Notes: generated by a model from the sequence alone, not told the origin. A stretch of DNA of 64,000 bases from Ascochyta rabiei (GCF_004011695.2 NC_082410.1:124001-188000); one strand, 5' to 3'. Shown: positions 10,687-21,447, counted from the first letter of the stretch. Translations and numbers: made by a program.

Positions 10687-11537
10687 GCTACGCAAAGTTG
10701 ATGCTCAGGTCGTCAGGCTTAAAGTGAGACTGAGAGCAAACGTTATCTTGACAGGTGCTACAGTTCATTTATACCTTGCTCTCAGCCTGCTATTGGCGGA
10801 CTCTGGTCTGTCATGACTCCGAAGGCTGACCGTGAACTCAAGTAGAGAGCTCAATGCGGGCAAAGACAGCGCCACCTCCGGAGTCTGGAGTGCGTGATAG
10901 GAGCTGGATACTGGTGGCTTGAACTGGTCTTCTCTGTTCTGGAGTCATGTTGCGGGGAAGGCCAGCGTGCCAATCAAGCGACGGCAGGCTGATTGGTGAA
11001 CCTGGTATTGGATTCTCTTGATTGGTCGTCAGGCCTGCATATCGGCCAGATCGCCGAGATATGCATTGAGGATGTAGATGCATTGATCGCATGAGAATTT
11101 TCGGGGCAGTTGTTGGCTGTGAATAGTAATAGCCTTGAGGATGTGCAATCATGAAGGTCTGAGTAGGTGATGCGGGTCGAATGCTCAATCGGTTGCTGGA
11201 TAATCTGCTGGGTCGTTGATGCAGTCGACAAAGCGGGTGATTCCGTTCACCCAAGTCAAACTTAATTCATATATAACCCCGCAAGTGAAAGATAATCCAG
11301 GTTTGGTGGAAAAAAACCAACGCGGGCTGGCATATCGAAGATTATAAGCGTTAACATACCATCAGCGAAGTGTTACCCTTCTATACTGCTCTCGAACACA
11401 AGACACCGGCGGTGAGATGTCAGTATCAAGCAGAGTGGTACGCGCTTGATGATGACAAAAGAAGCAAGAATAGCATGCCAACAAACTTAGCATTGACTGC
11501 GTTCTATAGTTTGCAGTGCGCCAGCACAATCACAAAT
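10687..11537. other. promoter region of transporter; weak small ORF
   Basis: Contains the upstream region of the sugar transporter. A minus-strand frame from an ATG at 11152 to 10838 (about 104 codons, MIAHPQGYYYSQP start, Pro/Arg-rich) could be a small gene, but nothing supports it beyond openness. Confidence 0.3.
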
Positions 11538-12803
11538 TCAATTTGGCTCTTGTCGTCCAGCCGTTTTCTCTTCTTCCCGCTCCTCTTCACTCCTGATCCA
11601 CCTGCGGAACCCAATCGTCATCAGGCCGCCGATCCCGACCTGGAACGCCTGGAAAATGATGGCAGGAATTTGCAACTTCGACTGCTGAATCGGACTAATG
11701 TTGATGTACATGACGCTCGTCAAGGGCACCACCATGGCCAGTGCCTTGGCCGGGCAGCAGTAACAGCAGGCGATTACGTCTTTCTTGGGGAGCCAGATGA
11801 TCGCAGCTGTAAAGCAAATAGCGGTCCATATGAAGTACAGTGCCATGCAGATGAAAATGATGAAGATGATGTTGCTTTTCTTGACGCTTTCGAAGGCGTG
11901 GGACTGGAAAGCTTGGTCGAAGGTTTGCCACACCAGCGTGAGCAATGCGATACTACTCAACTTCATCAGCTTCCACTCGAGGAAGACCTTTTTGCATTGC
12001 TTGGGGAAGAAGTATTGGACAACTTGTCCCACAGCCATGGGCAGGAAGAGCGATAGCCCTAGCTGCATGAACACTCGCCGGTAGATCTCGCCGTACCCAG
12101 ACCCTTTCTCGAGGACCTGGGTGTACCATGCGCCGCTGGAGAGATACATCTGCACAATGATAGGACTGAGAAATGGGCAGAGGAATTGGCCGATAACACT
12201 TTGCACGACGGTGAGCGCGGTGTTGCCATGCGCTTGTCGTGTCATAACCACGTTGCTGCTCATAGTCGTCGGCGCGGATCCAACGAAGAGGAAACCAATA
12301 AGTAGCCATGGATCCATAAAGTTGGGGTTTGTAGCGCACAACGACACGATAGCAAAGGTCGCTGCGCTGCAGACGAGGTAGCATTGCAACTGTACAAAGG
12401 CGTGGAGTTTCCAGCGCATGTAGTTCTCGATGAGCAGACGCGTGGGCAGCGTACAGCCGTTGATGAAGAAGATGACGCTGACTGAGAGGTAAGTTATGGC
12501 AGTCCGCTTGATACGTTGCTGCGAGGCGGGGACCTGGACCTGCGAGGAGATGAGAATTATGAGCCCCATGGCGAGGAGGAACCATTGGTCTTTGAGAAAC
12601 CACAACAGCCATTCTGTGATTCGAGTGCGTTTTGGCGACTTGGGTTGAGGGCCGGGCTGGTCAGCAACCTCCGGGTGCGGTGGTGAGGGCGTTTGTTTCA
12701 TTCCTTGTTCCAGTTCCTTCAGATTCATCGAGTCTTTGTCAGTCGTGTCGAGGATCTCGTCTTTGGGTTGGAAGTGTCGAATGTCTCCTGATGCGGCTGC
12801 CAT
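11538..12803 (-). CDS. SBF/SLC10A7-like membrane carrier (Rch1 type)
   Basis: A single exon of 421 residues. After a hydrophilic N-terminus of about 65 residues come about ten hydrophobic segments, starting with WLLWFLKDQWFLLAMGL. Motifs such as FFINGCTLPTRLL, FLFVGSAPTTMSSNVVMTRQAHGN and CCPAKALAMVVPL are those of the SBF-like CPA family, the fungal Rch1 / vertebrate SLC10A7 group. Yeast Rch1 acts at the plasma membrane and dampens calcium influx; this role is carried over by family, not shown here. The C-terminus is charged (RSEEEREEEKTAG). Length and topology are complete. It is divergent from the cyclo-ligase gene, with about 500 bases between starts. Confidence 0.85.
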   Translation of the reverse strand: MAAASGDIRHFQPKDEILDTTDKDSMNLKELEQGMKQTPSPPHPEVADQPGPQPKSPKRTRITEWLLWFLKDQWFLLAMGLIILISSQVQVPASQQRIKRTAITYLSVSVIFFINGCTLPTRLLIENYMRWKLHAFVQLQCYLVCSAATFAIVSLCATNPNFMDPWLLIGFLFVGSAPTTMSSNVVMTRQAHGNTALTVVQSVIGQFLCPFLSPIIVQMYLSSGAWYTQVLEKGSGYGEIYRRVFMQLGLSLFLPMAVGQVVQYFFPKQCKKVFLEWKLMKLSSIALLTLVWQTFDQAFQSHAFESVKKSNIIFIIFICMALYFIWTAICFTAAIIWLPKKDVIACCYCCPAKALAMVVPLTSVMYINISPIQQSKLQIPAIIFQAFQVGIGGLMTIGFRRWIRSEEEREEEKTAGRQEPN

Positions 12804-13299
12804 TGCTGTCTCTGAAGTGATGCACGCTCGACTACTTTATTATGTAGCTTTCATAGTGAAGAAGAGGAAATGCTGGTGAGTCAGTGTACGGTTATATGGC
12901 GGGTATAACAAGAAGTCACGATGCAGTTGATGATGATGTTGGTCTAGCCTATTTCGAGGTGTGTCGGTCCGGCTAAGGCGTCAATGACGCAGGATGCTCC
13001 CACGGGAAGAGCGGAAAAGCAGTCATCGCGGCAAGGTTGGCACGAAGCAGTCGTGGTCTCTTTGACATGTACATGAAGATGTGCTGTCGAATGTAAGGGT
13101 AAAGCCGCCGAGGTGACGATGCAGTCGCACAAAAAGCCAGCTTAGTCGCACCTCGTGTTTCTCCGCAGTGGGGCAGGCAGCCTCGTGCGCCCATACCACG
13201 ATGCAACCACGATGACCTCAGCCTACCCGGCTTCTTCCTCCCTCTTCATCAACCTCACCCACAGGCACCCGTCTTCATCGCCTCGATCATATAGCCGTT
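12804..13299. other. divergent promoter region
   Basis: Lies between the starts of the SBF carrier and the cyclo-ligase-like gene. No gene or repeat seen. Confidence 0.4.
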
Positions 13300-14220
13300 A
13301 TGGCTATTCCTACATCTTCCGAGCTGCCTCACAAGCTGCTTTGGGCAGGCGTCTACCCGCAGCTCTTGCGTTACGCGGTTCCCGACTCGCGCTTCAACTA
13401 CGACTTCCTCAAGTTTACGCCAGACTTCCGAGGCTCCTCAGATACGGTTGAGCGTATTGCCAAATTATCGTGTTATAAAGAGGCAAGGACAATACTAGTC
13501 ACGGGCGACAACAGCGTCGAGGGTTTGCGACACAGAGCGCTGAAGGATGGTAAGAGGGTGTTGGTAGGCACGTATAGGCTGAGGAGGGGCTTCGTGGTGT
13601 TGGATCCCAAGAGAATAGGAGACAGCAAGCTCGAGTTGGCGGCATGTCTTGATGCCATGGAAAAGCCTGGGATAGGAAGAGCGGTTTCATTGAGTCAATT
13701 GCGCGACGAGGGGTACAAGATTGACATGTGTGCGCTGGGTGGACTGGTGTTCAACGAGCAAGGCGTGGTCATCTGGGAGGGTTCGGCGCTGTTCGAGGTT
13801 CAGTGGGCGTTGCTGCAGGACTTGAAGATGCTTGACGTTACAACTCCAGTCATCGCTGTTGCGCACGAGTGTCAAGTCGTCGATGAGGCGCAGTATGGCA
13901 TCGATGTAATCAAGCCTGACAAGAACGGCGAAGTGCAATGCGACTTCATCATCACGCCCGAACGAGTGCTGGAAGTCAAGGGCGCTGTGAAGCCTGTAGG
14001 TGGCGTCGACTTTCAAAAGGTGGACCCAGAGGCGCTGAACAACATCCCACCGCTGCAAGAGCTCAAGGGCATACGCATGATGGAACAGATCATGTCAAGC
14101 AATGGCTTTGGCAGCAAAGAGAAAGAAGGGGAAGAGCGCAAGCCACCATCGGCAGAAGAACAGATGGGCATTGATATTGTTGAACGACTAATGAAGGGCC
14201 TGAAGGGCCTGAAGGGCTGA
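13300..14220 (+). CDS. 5-formyltetrahydrofolate cyclo-ligase-like protein
   Basis: Single exon, 306 residues, start MAIPTSSELPHKLLW. The phosphate/nucleotide-handling part of the MTHFS fold is seen in GLRHRALKDGKRVLVGTYRLRRGFVVLDP, with the KLELAACLDAMEK and IDMCALGGLVFN blocks that follow in fungal members. The family interconverts 5-formyl-THF and 5,10-methenyl-THF with ATP, but this subgroup resembles MTHFS-domain proteins of less certain activity, so I keep the call general. The C-terminus holds a charged, low-complexity tail ending in three repeats of the GAAGGGCCT unit (KGLKGLKGLKG). No targeting signal is obvious, so cytosolic location is likely. Confidence 0.75.
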   Translation: MAIPTSSELPHKLLWAGVYPQLLRYAVPDSRFNYDFLKFTPDFRGSSDTVERIAKLSCYKEARTILVTGDNSVEGLRHRALKDGKRVLVGTYRLRRGFVVLDPKRIGDSKLELAACLDAMEKPGIGRAVSLSQLRDEGYKIDMCALGGLVFNEQGVVIWEGSALFEVQWALLQDLKMLDVTTPVIAVAHECQVVDEAQYGIDVIKPDKNGEVQCDFIITPERVLEVKGAVKPVGGVDFQKVDPEALNNIPPLQELKGIRMMEQIMSSNGFGSKEKEGEERKPPSAEEQMGIDIVERLMKGLKGLKG

Positions 14221-14318
14221 GATGCAGACGGACATTACACACAAAAGATATTCAAACGCCAGCGCTATGCAGCGAACGGTTGCCCGCCATAAACACAGCA
14301 CAAACTGTCTAGACGATA

Positions 14319-14768
14319 TCATGCCTCCTCGTCGACAACGCAGCTCAATCGAGTAACCTTTGCTAGCCCGCCCCCAGCCAAGAGCACGCCCTTGTCGCGC
14401 ATGTCAAACTCCACAAGGTCGTCCTTCCCAACGATGTGCGCTGTACATACGACTCGCCAGCCGTTGTCCACAACGCTTGTAGACGACAGCGACAGCGACT
14501 CACCCGCTTCCACCGCTGCGATCTGAAGTCCCTGGACATGTAGAGGGTCGTGTTCGAGCGATAGTGCTTGGCCGACAATTACAGTGAGGTGCTGGCTTTG
14601 GTCGCTGGTCGGCGACTGGTTGTTGGTGGAGTAGTGTGTACTTTGCGGACCAATAATGCGCAGGTCGACGGTCGCAAGGCCTGATGAAGATGCGGCTATG
14701 GGTGTGGGCGCCGATGTAGTAAGAACGACGAGTGTTGTGAGGGCTGCAAGACAGTTTGAGGACAGCAT
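14319..14768 (-). CDS. small secreted protein of unknown function
   Basis: A 149-residue frame with a strong signal peptide (MLSSNCLAALTTLVVLTTSAP). The mature part is Ser/Thr-rich, contains beta-strand-like hydrophobic stretches (QHLTVIVGQAL, GWRVVCTAHIVG, KVTRLSCVVDE) and two cysteines that could pair. No family is recognised. The frame is intact and the composition is that of neighbouring genes. It is convergent with the cyclo-ligase gene, 98 bases apart. A secreted beta-sandwich protein is possible. Confidence 0.6.
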   Translation of the reverse strand: MLSSNCLAALTTLVVLTTSAPTPIAASSSGLATVDLRIIGPQSTHYSTNNQSPTSDQSQHLTVIVGQALSLEHDPLHVQGLQIAAVEAGESLSLSSTSVVDNGWRVVCTAHIVGKDDLVEFDMRDKGVLLAGGGLAKVTRLSCVVDEEA

Positions 14769-15699
14769 GCTGGATTGCTATGTAGCAATCGATGCTTTAA
14801 GAGGGCAATTGTGCCGAGATTGTGGTATGCCGAAGACGACTTCGTGTGAGAGCGCAAAGGGTTCGTTGCGTTCAATCAAAGAATTCCACGCCTCTTATTT
14901 TCGCTCCTCTAACCTGCGCCGCAATATCCAACTTGAGGCACAGCAACCCCGGCGCCTGCGAGTGGGTCTGGCGTTCTATGTATATCAGCCTCATGTTGGC
15001 GCTCGGACGCTTTCCTCGTTAGGTGCTAGCTGGGCGCTTCAAGCCGTCGCTGGGTACTGTGCCGCAATCCAGACACGATAATTGCGTACAAATTCTGACA
15101 TGCTACTGTGCGATCTTTGCAGCGGGCTTACTGTTGAGAAGCTGCACCTTCTGAACGTATACCATGATTCACGAGATATAGCCACCCTGTTCGAATCGAG
15201 CACGAGCTGTGAATATGCGCGCTCATACAAGCAGGTGCAACGACGTGGGATCCAGGACCTTTATTTAAGTGATCAGCCTGGACTTTAAGAAGTCGCAAAT
15301 GCGATGTTGCCCTCCAAGAACCATGGCGCGCCTGATGGATGTAATGTCAAACTGCAAATCGTGCTTGAGAAGGTTTACAGATTGTAGTGATTCAGAGAGA
15401 TTTCAGATGGTTTTATGCATGTTGGTGTTTGGGCTCATGTGGATTCTATGGGGCAATCTGACCTTGGCTGTAGAAGAAAATAAGCTTGGAGACAGAGCCT
15501 TACGATTCACGCGCTAACTGACAATACAGGTGACATCTTGGGGACTGAAGCTCTGACATTGGACGGCTAGAACAAGAACACTTCTAGGCGTTTGTTGACA
15601 AGTATACATCCGCCGGTAGTGCACTTTGATGTCGCTCGACGCCGGTGAGAGCGGTACGAACATGAGCATCCACGATGCCAAAACTAGTATCTGTCAGCA
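14769..15699. other. intergenic region, no supported gene
   Basis: Frames on both strands are short and motif-free. The part near 14940-15030 is probably the promoter region of the small secreted protein. Confidence 0.4.
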
Positions 15700-16640
15700 C
15701 TTTTATTGCCAGACAGGTTTGATAATGTGCCCGAAGCGATGTCGAGCGACATCTGGAAGATAGTCGTGGACGACAGGGCGCGATACCCTGCGCTCAGCCA
15801 TTGGTGGGGTGACGACCTTCCTCTGAGCACTGTAGCAAGAAATCTAGAGTGGTTTTAGATTACCCTGCCGCTCTCGGAGCTTCCCATGTCGTTCAGGGAA
15901 ACAGGCCAAATCTGCGAAACACTCAACATATCATACCTGTGGTCCGACAGTCTGTGCGTTGTACAAGATTTGACTGAAGACCGGGAGAAACAGTCTAGTA
16001 GAATGGATGCTATCCATCACGATACCACCATTACATTAGCCGCCTCAGCCGCAACGGACACATCTAGAGGGTTTTTCATACCACCGCCTGACACTGTCTC
16101 TCTGAGCCCGCCTTCAGCGACTACGCAGGGCAGGCTTTTGCAAGCAATTCAACCTGGCAAGTTGGAACTCACAAGGTTCCCACGCCCAGAGCCTTAAGAC
16201 AAAGAGGATGGTGCCTGCAAGGGCTTAGTCTTACCGGACGGCTGCTCTTTTTGGACGTGGGTACTATTCGTTGGGAGTGTTGCGAACGTCACTAGCGCCA
16301 GAATGATGCGGTTATACTCGTGATCACGAGAATTGCTACTTCGAAAACCGGTCGAAAGGCCGTGTGAATTTTCATGCATGAAAGGCCTTCGAGTACTGGA
16401 CTATAGACCACCTCATTATGCTCCCATTCCCGAGTAACTTTCCTGCTAACAAAGAACTCAACCAAATGAAAGGACCAATGCCGGTCACAGATACCGATCG
16501 CGCTCTTGCCCTGTTGACTGCCAGGCTCTTCCCTCGGATGATTTCCGTGAATACCCTAGACCGACCATGTTCGAGCCCGCACTGTAATCCCTGGACTAAT
16601 TCACGATTCTCCTCCCGAGATTAATCGCAGCAAAAGCGGG
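15700..16640 (+). pseudogene. HET (heterokaryon incompatibility) domain pseudogene
   Basis: Remains of a HET-domain protein. In one frame YPALSHWWGDDLPL, a stop near 15857, then SFRETGQICETLNISYLW, DSLCVVQDLTEDREKQS and RMDAIHHDTTITLAASAA match the three HET blocks in order. After about 16160 the homology moves to another frame, with RQRGWCLQGLSLTGRLLFLD and TIRWECCE, the usual 'RGWxLQE...R.L.F....WEC' end. Stops and frameshifts show it is dead. Intact HET proteins trigger death on fusion of incompatible strains, and such genes often decay. The 5' and 3' limits are approximate; no start codon or full C-terminus can be assigned. Confidence 0.8.
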
Positions 16641-17791
16641 TCCCAGACCTTTACTCGCCAATCTAGATGGATCACGGGCGGATGAATCATGACGATCGGC
16701 TGCATAATCTCGTGCCTGGCCCGTTACTAACAGCAGGTTAAACTAACGCCGAGATGGCCGCCAGGACGGGACGGGACGGACTCGCTTAGATATGACACAA
16801 AATCTTGGAAGACACATATCATCATCGTGGTCAGCTAAGGGCTATACCAGAAGACTTGCTGCAGGTAAAAAGGCCAACCGCACCTCGAACGATTCAAACT
16901 CTGGTACTCACAAAAGCAGACTGTCCTAGAGATTAGTACAGACGCATCGAAATTGGTGAGCTCGGACTTTGGGATCACGACATTGATACTTCAGAGATCA
17001 TCACTGTGGTCCAAAAGCTATCTATTGTCGTATCTCCTGGCTCTCAGCTTGCCAGCTCAGCAAGCCTTGTGAAACTTTGTGATTTTCGGCCTCGGCTCTC
17101 AACAACCGGACTCGGGAACTGAGGGACTTTACATTATGTAATGAATGTCACCATTTAAATGAAGTAGACGAGCGGATTGAAGAAGCTCTGCCACAAACCA
17201 CAACAACTGCAATCCTCCTTGATTCGAGAAAGCACGAACTGATTGTTCAGATGTCGTTCGGGTCACAGCAAACTGATCATTTAAACTGATACATCTAACA
17301 GACAGCTCATCGGTTGAAGAAGTGCAGAGATACTGCTTCCTAGCCGGACTGAGTTACACCTCTGCCCGCTGTCGAGACTGACCAATCATTTCGGCCTGAT
17401 GCGGTTTTAAGCTTTGCAAGACGTGCATAGCCCTGGTACAGTCATCGCATAGCCTGAGTGACACACAATCAGGCTGTGCTTCAGACGTGCTCAATGTAGT
17501 CGTCGCAGCCACTGATGAAGTCGGTGCGGGCGTTGGCTCGTTTCAGATTGATCGGAGCACATGGCATCTATACAGACCATCCTTGCGCTGTCTCGATCGC
17601 CAAGACGATGGTGTGTTTCCCCGGGTTTGTGAGAATAATGGTCTGTTTCTTCAAGATTGCGTGTATGATGTTGAGTTCTTCACCATCAGGGCACGAGTAC
17701 AAGTACAGTGTACATGGTAGCATCTTGGAAACACAGCGTCGCTTTGCGATCTCGACACGCTCTCTTCTCTGACCAAATACACTCTTTCATC
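16641..17791. other. degenerate intergenic DNA
   Basis: No intact frame. A short piece near 17130 reads CNECHHLNEVDERIEEALP and may be a relic of another gene, but nothing around it supports a call. The last few hundred bases are the likely promoter of the astacin gene. Confidence 0.35.
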
Positions 17792-18908
17792 ATGTATGCA
17801 TCATGTTCGTCGCTCACACTACTGTCCGCTTTGGTTAGCATAACCGCAGCCTACCCTAGTTCTGCATATAATCCTGCACCCAATCCTGGAATCAGAAAGC
17901 TCTCCACAGTCGACATCCGAATCGCCCCCAAAAGCCATGACAAAGTGATGATAAGCGCTGTTTCAAACTCGTCAAACACAAGGCGTTTGTCTTACTTTGT
18001 ACAGAGCGGTCTCGCCATCACCCATGGTGACGTGATCTACTCTTCTGAGGACGAGCTCCTCCGCAAGGTCAAGGCGCAGAAGCGGTCCCTCTCCTACTTC
18101 GCGGACGACAAAGAATCACTCTGGCCTTCTGCACGTATTGAGTACAAGTGGCAGTCCGAGGATGCGAAAGGGCAGGGCAGGCAGGAAGCGTGGGAGGAGG
18201 CGACGAAGAGGTGGACGGATATGCTGCCGTTTGTGAAGTTCTCTGAGAATCCAGCGGGGGATGCACAGTCGGAGGATGTTGTCACTCTGGTCCCGACTGA
18301 GAACACTGGGTCGTGCTTCAGTCCGATTGGCAAGGCGCAGAACAGCCAGTCGAACCAGATCATGCTCGATAGCGAGTGCGGCGGGGCTGGTACCTACACT
18401 CACGAGCTCGGTCACAGTAAGCTGTTCTCCTGTCCTTGTCCTGTTTCCATGTTCTGACAGACGCTCAGCACTCGGTCTTTTCCACGAGCACATGCGTCCC
18501 GACCGAGACGAGTACGTGACGATCAACTGCGCCAACGTGATGCAGTCCGACGAGGGGCCCAACAACTGCGGCGAGAACTGCAGTGGCTACGGCTGCAACT
18601 TCCAAAAGCTCCCCAAAGACAGGGCAGACTGGTCGGGGCCCTACGACTCGCTTTCCATCATGCACTACAGCCCGGACGAATTCGCGAATGGCAACGGTCC
18701 CGCTATTGTAGCGAAACCTGGCGTGCCTACCCCGAGGCGCCATACTTTTCCTACCGCGCAGGACGCGAAGAGGGTGTGCAGTCTGTACCAAGACCAGTGC
18801 AAGGGTGTATGTGGGGATGGCAAGGTTGAGCCGGGGAATGGAGAGGAGTGCGATGACGGGAATAACCAGAGTGGAGATGGGTGTAGTTCGGACTGTAAGA
18901 AGGAGTGA
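17792..18908 (+). CDS. secreted astacin-like zinc metalloprotease with Cys-rich tail
   Basis: Exons 17792-18416 and 18469-18908 give 354 residues; the 52-base intron (GTAAGC...CTCAG) splits the active-site motif. A signal peptide (MYASCSSLTLLSALVSITAA) is followed by a pro-region and then an M12A astacin domain. Splicing creates HELGHTLGLFHEHMR, the full HExxHxxGxxHExxR motif with zinc ligands H204, H208 and H214. The Met-turn is SIMHYSP (M273). Cysteines in the second half (CANVM, CGENCSGYGC) can form disulfides. The C-terminus is a compact repeat, CGDGKVEPGNGEECDDGN then GDGC, which matches the DUF4215/myxo-disulfide repeat best known from bacteria. It should cleave extracellular proteins; its substrate is unknown. 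The alternative upstream ATG at 17708 would place 28 residues before the signal peptide and is unlikely. Confidence 0.92.
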
Positions 18909-19579
18909 GGAGTGGTGGAGAGTCGTTTGCTTATTGAGAGAGGCTGTTAAATTCCAAGGAGGGTATACTGATTTCAGAGTTAAATGCAAAGATATACGAG
19001 AAAGTGTCCTGCTCATTGGATGGTTAACAAACGTCCTATTTTTGAGTGCAGATCGAGTCTATCGAGTGCACGGAGATTTCCATGATCATCTAGCCGCTAT
19101 CGAGCCGTCTCAAACGAACTAGTTGCTCGCACATATGCTCACCAATTGCAGGAAAAGCATATCGTCGACCTCTTCACGATGTTGTGTCCTCGAGCTGAGA
19201 AAAGCCGACTTCATATGATGCACTGCCAAGTCAGGCTAGCAGCACTTACGTAACTCGACGAACGTCCTTTCAGATAACTGCCAACTTCTACTCCTGCTCG
19301 CTAGATTCAGTTAGCAGTGACACGGCAATCTCACCGCCGCCAGCAAAAACCCACACTTCGCGCTACTAGGTGTGCACCACGACTTTCTCGCCTGCTGGCG
19401 AATCCTGTGGAGACGCGATTCTGACATGGCCTCGAACTAATCGAGCCGAACGACTAGTTGACGCACTACCCTCACATTGCTTCACTCCGGTCAGATCACA
19501 GCTGTGTCAAGAACGCTCGTCCGCATTAATCGTCTGCTAGACTGAAGATAGATTCTGGTATCAATCCGTGTAGTGGTGT
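18909..19579. other. intergenic region, no supported gene
   Basis: Lies between the convergent ends of the astacin and Sde182-like genes. No frame with motifs and no repeat was seen. Confidence 0.4.
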
Positions 19580-21121
19580 TCACCTAACCTTAACAATCAC
19601 ACGGTCATATCGCGTCAACGGAAACGCTCCATCGTCCGTGCCCTGCACGATAATCGACACCGTCTGGCCCTTCTCCGCATCGGCAGGGATATGCACAGCC
19701 GCGCTACACCCGTCCTGGATAATGCTCACAGTCCCCGGGTACGTGCCTTCCTCGCGATACTGCCAGTACGTGACGGTAACCTCGTCGGCATCCGGATCGC
19801 TGACCTGCGCCGAGAGCTGGACGCTAGCACCGGCCCGCGCTTTGATGGTCTTGCTCCCCATCACTCGGACACGGGGCGCGTGGTTTGCCGCCTTGTAGTC
19901 CGGCGTGAGCGTCCACTGCATGCGCGCCGCAAAGTCGTTCTGCGCTGCTGCCACCCAGCGGAGCGTCGTCCATCCCTGCACATCAGAGCCATTCGCAGAC
20001 CTCTCCTTGTCGCGCAGGACCCACAGGTTCGGTCTCGTGCTGTTCTGCTTGCGGCGCCCGCCCCAACTGCCCAGGCTGGCGTTCTCGGGATCCTGCAGGC
20101 CTGTGGGGAGAAGCGGGTTGAAGACGACGTTGTCGCCTTCGGATAGGAAGTCGTACTTCGTCATGGGCTTGCACCACCCCTCGGGAGCCTTGGCGGGGTT
20201 GCCGAAGACGTCGAGCTGGTCGCCTCCGCCAAACGTCGTCTGTCCGTCAAGCCACGAGCGGTAGAGACTGCCCATCGGCCCCTTCTGGATGTGCGCTTTG
20301 ACCCACGCGCCTTGGAAGTATTGGTTGCTGTCTGGCAGGCCGCGCACGTTGCCGGCGCCTGTGTTGTTGCAGTTGAATCCCCATGTGTCGTATGCCTTGG
20401 AGAGCTCTTCGACACGCAGCGCCGGCCAGTTGGGGGCAATGTACTCGACGTACGTATTGTCTTGGAAGCCGCTGGCGAGGATGACGGTCTTGCGGGAGAT
20501 GGAAGCTTTCGTTGTGTTCCAGTCTGGCGAGGACGAGTGTGTGTCTGAGATGGATTTCAGAGCGCGCGCGATCGTGTTGGTGCCACCCCATGCTTGGAGA
20601 TAGAGGATGCGTGGGTCGTTGTCCAGGATGAGGGATCTGATGAGGTCTGAGCCTTCGGTGTCTTTGGCCATCTCGCCGTCGAAGTCGACGTTACCGATCT
20701 TGGTTATGGAGAGGAGGTGCTCTGGCGTTGGGTACGCAGAGTCGTGCTTGCGAAGGTTGGGATACACTTCTGCGTACGCCTCGAGCAGATGATTCTCAAT
20801 GGTTGTGGTACCGGTTGGGCGCCACGAAGTCTGCGAAGTGTTGTACTCGCGATTTGGCAGGAAGAATTCTGTGCCTTTTCCATCGCCCTCCCAATGGTAT
20901 TTGCTGGACGTGTAGACGAGGCCCTGGTTTTCGAGGTCGTTGGCATACAGCATGTATCGTACCAGCGAGGCCAGGTCGTCAGACTCCATGTCCGTGGTCA
21001 CTACTGTACGGAGCTTTGCAGATTTGTTGATTGCATGACCGAGAACACGAGGCAGGGCAGAGGCCAACAGGCCGCTTGCTAGCAGGTGAGAAACATACAT
21101 CTGGGTGAAGGCTTTCGGCAA
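19580..21121 (-). CDS. secreted Sde182/DUF1593 nucleoside-hydrolase-like protein
   Basis: Single exon, 513 residues from the first ATG. A start at 21100 (MYVSHLLASGLLASALPRVLG) gives a cleaner signal peptide and may be the true one. The N-terminal two-thirds resembles the Sde182 / DUF1593 domain with the nucleoside-hydrolase fold: RTVVTTDMESDDLASLVRYM carries the Asp-rich metal motif, followed by DNDPRILYLQAWGGTNTIARAL. The C-terminal part (VQLSAQVSDPDADEVTVTYWQY) is an immunoglobulin-like beta domain, as in family members first described as cellulose-binding proteins in Saccharophagus. Many N-glycosylation sites (NTS, NTT, NAS, NGS) fit secretion. Substrate is unknown; a role in polysaccharide or glycoside handling is inferred from family and neighbourhood. 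Confidence 0.85.
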   Translation of the reverse strand: MPKAFTQMYVSHLLASGLLASALPRVLGHAINKSAKLRTVVTTDMESDDLASLVRYMLYANDLENQGLVYTSSKYHWEGDGKGTEFFLPNREYNTSQTSWRPTGTTTIENHLLEAYAEVYPNLRKHDSAYPTPEHLLSITKIGNVDFDGEMAKDTEGSDLIRSLILDNDPRILYLQAWGGTNTIARALKSISDTHSSSPDWNTTKASISRKTVILASGFQDNTYVEYIAPNWPALRVEELSKAYDTWGFNCNNTGAGNVRGLPDSNQYFQGAWVKAHIQKGPMGSLYRSWLDGQTTFGGGDQLDVFGNPAKAPEGWCKPMTKYDFLSEGDNVVFNPLLPTGLQDPENASLGSWGGRRKQNSTRPNLWVLRDKERSANGSDVQGWTTLRWVAAAQNDFAARMQWTLTPDYKAANHAPRVRVMGSKTIKARAGASVQLSAQVSDPDADEVTVTYWQYREEGTYPGTVSIIQDGCSAAVHIPADAEKGQTVSIIVQGTDDGAFPLTRYDRVIVKVR

Positions 21122-21318
21122 CAGAACGGCAGCACGATCCTACAACTTGATCGCAACCCAGCTCTTATATACTGCATGTCAGTGACATCCAAAGTGTTCC
21201 ACTGCGCAGACATGGCGCAGATTCGGTGGGTAAAGGACCGCAACAGGATTGACCCGAACATGAGCTAAGGATGTGACTAGACGAAAATTAACATCTCCGC
21301 TGGAGTTGTGGGGATTGA

Positions 21319-21447
21319 TACAAGGGGGGTGCCTGAACGGAGTAGAAATACGATTTGCTGCAGCCAGGGTCTTCTTGTTGTAAAAGATCACTAGATGCTC
21401 AGTGCAAGCAGCTCGTATTTCTACTCCGTTCAGGCACCCCCCTTGTA
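21319..21447. mobile_element. mariner-type MITE with perfect 35-bp inverted ends
   Basis: Bases 21319-21353 and 21413-21447 are perfect inverted copies (35 of 35) around a 59-base core. The outermost two bases on each side are TA, the target duplication of Tc1/mariner elements, leaving 33-bp inverted repeats starting CAAGGGGGGTGCCTGAACGG. No coding capacity is present. Perfect arms indicate a recent insertion, or strong pairing selection. Transcribed, it would fold into a long hairpin. Confidence 0.85.

Noticed and set aside
14656..15081. A 141-codon plus-strand frame over the start of the small secreted protein
   Set aside because: The minus strand has a signal peptide and consistent frame; the plus frame has no feature.
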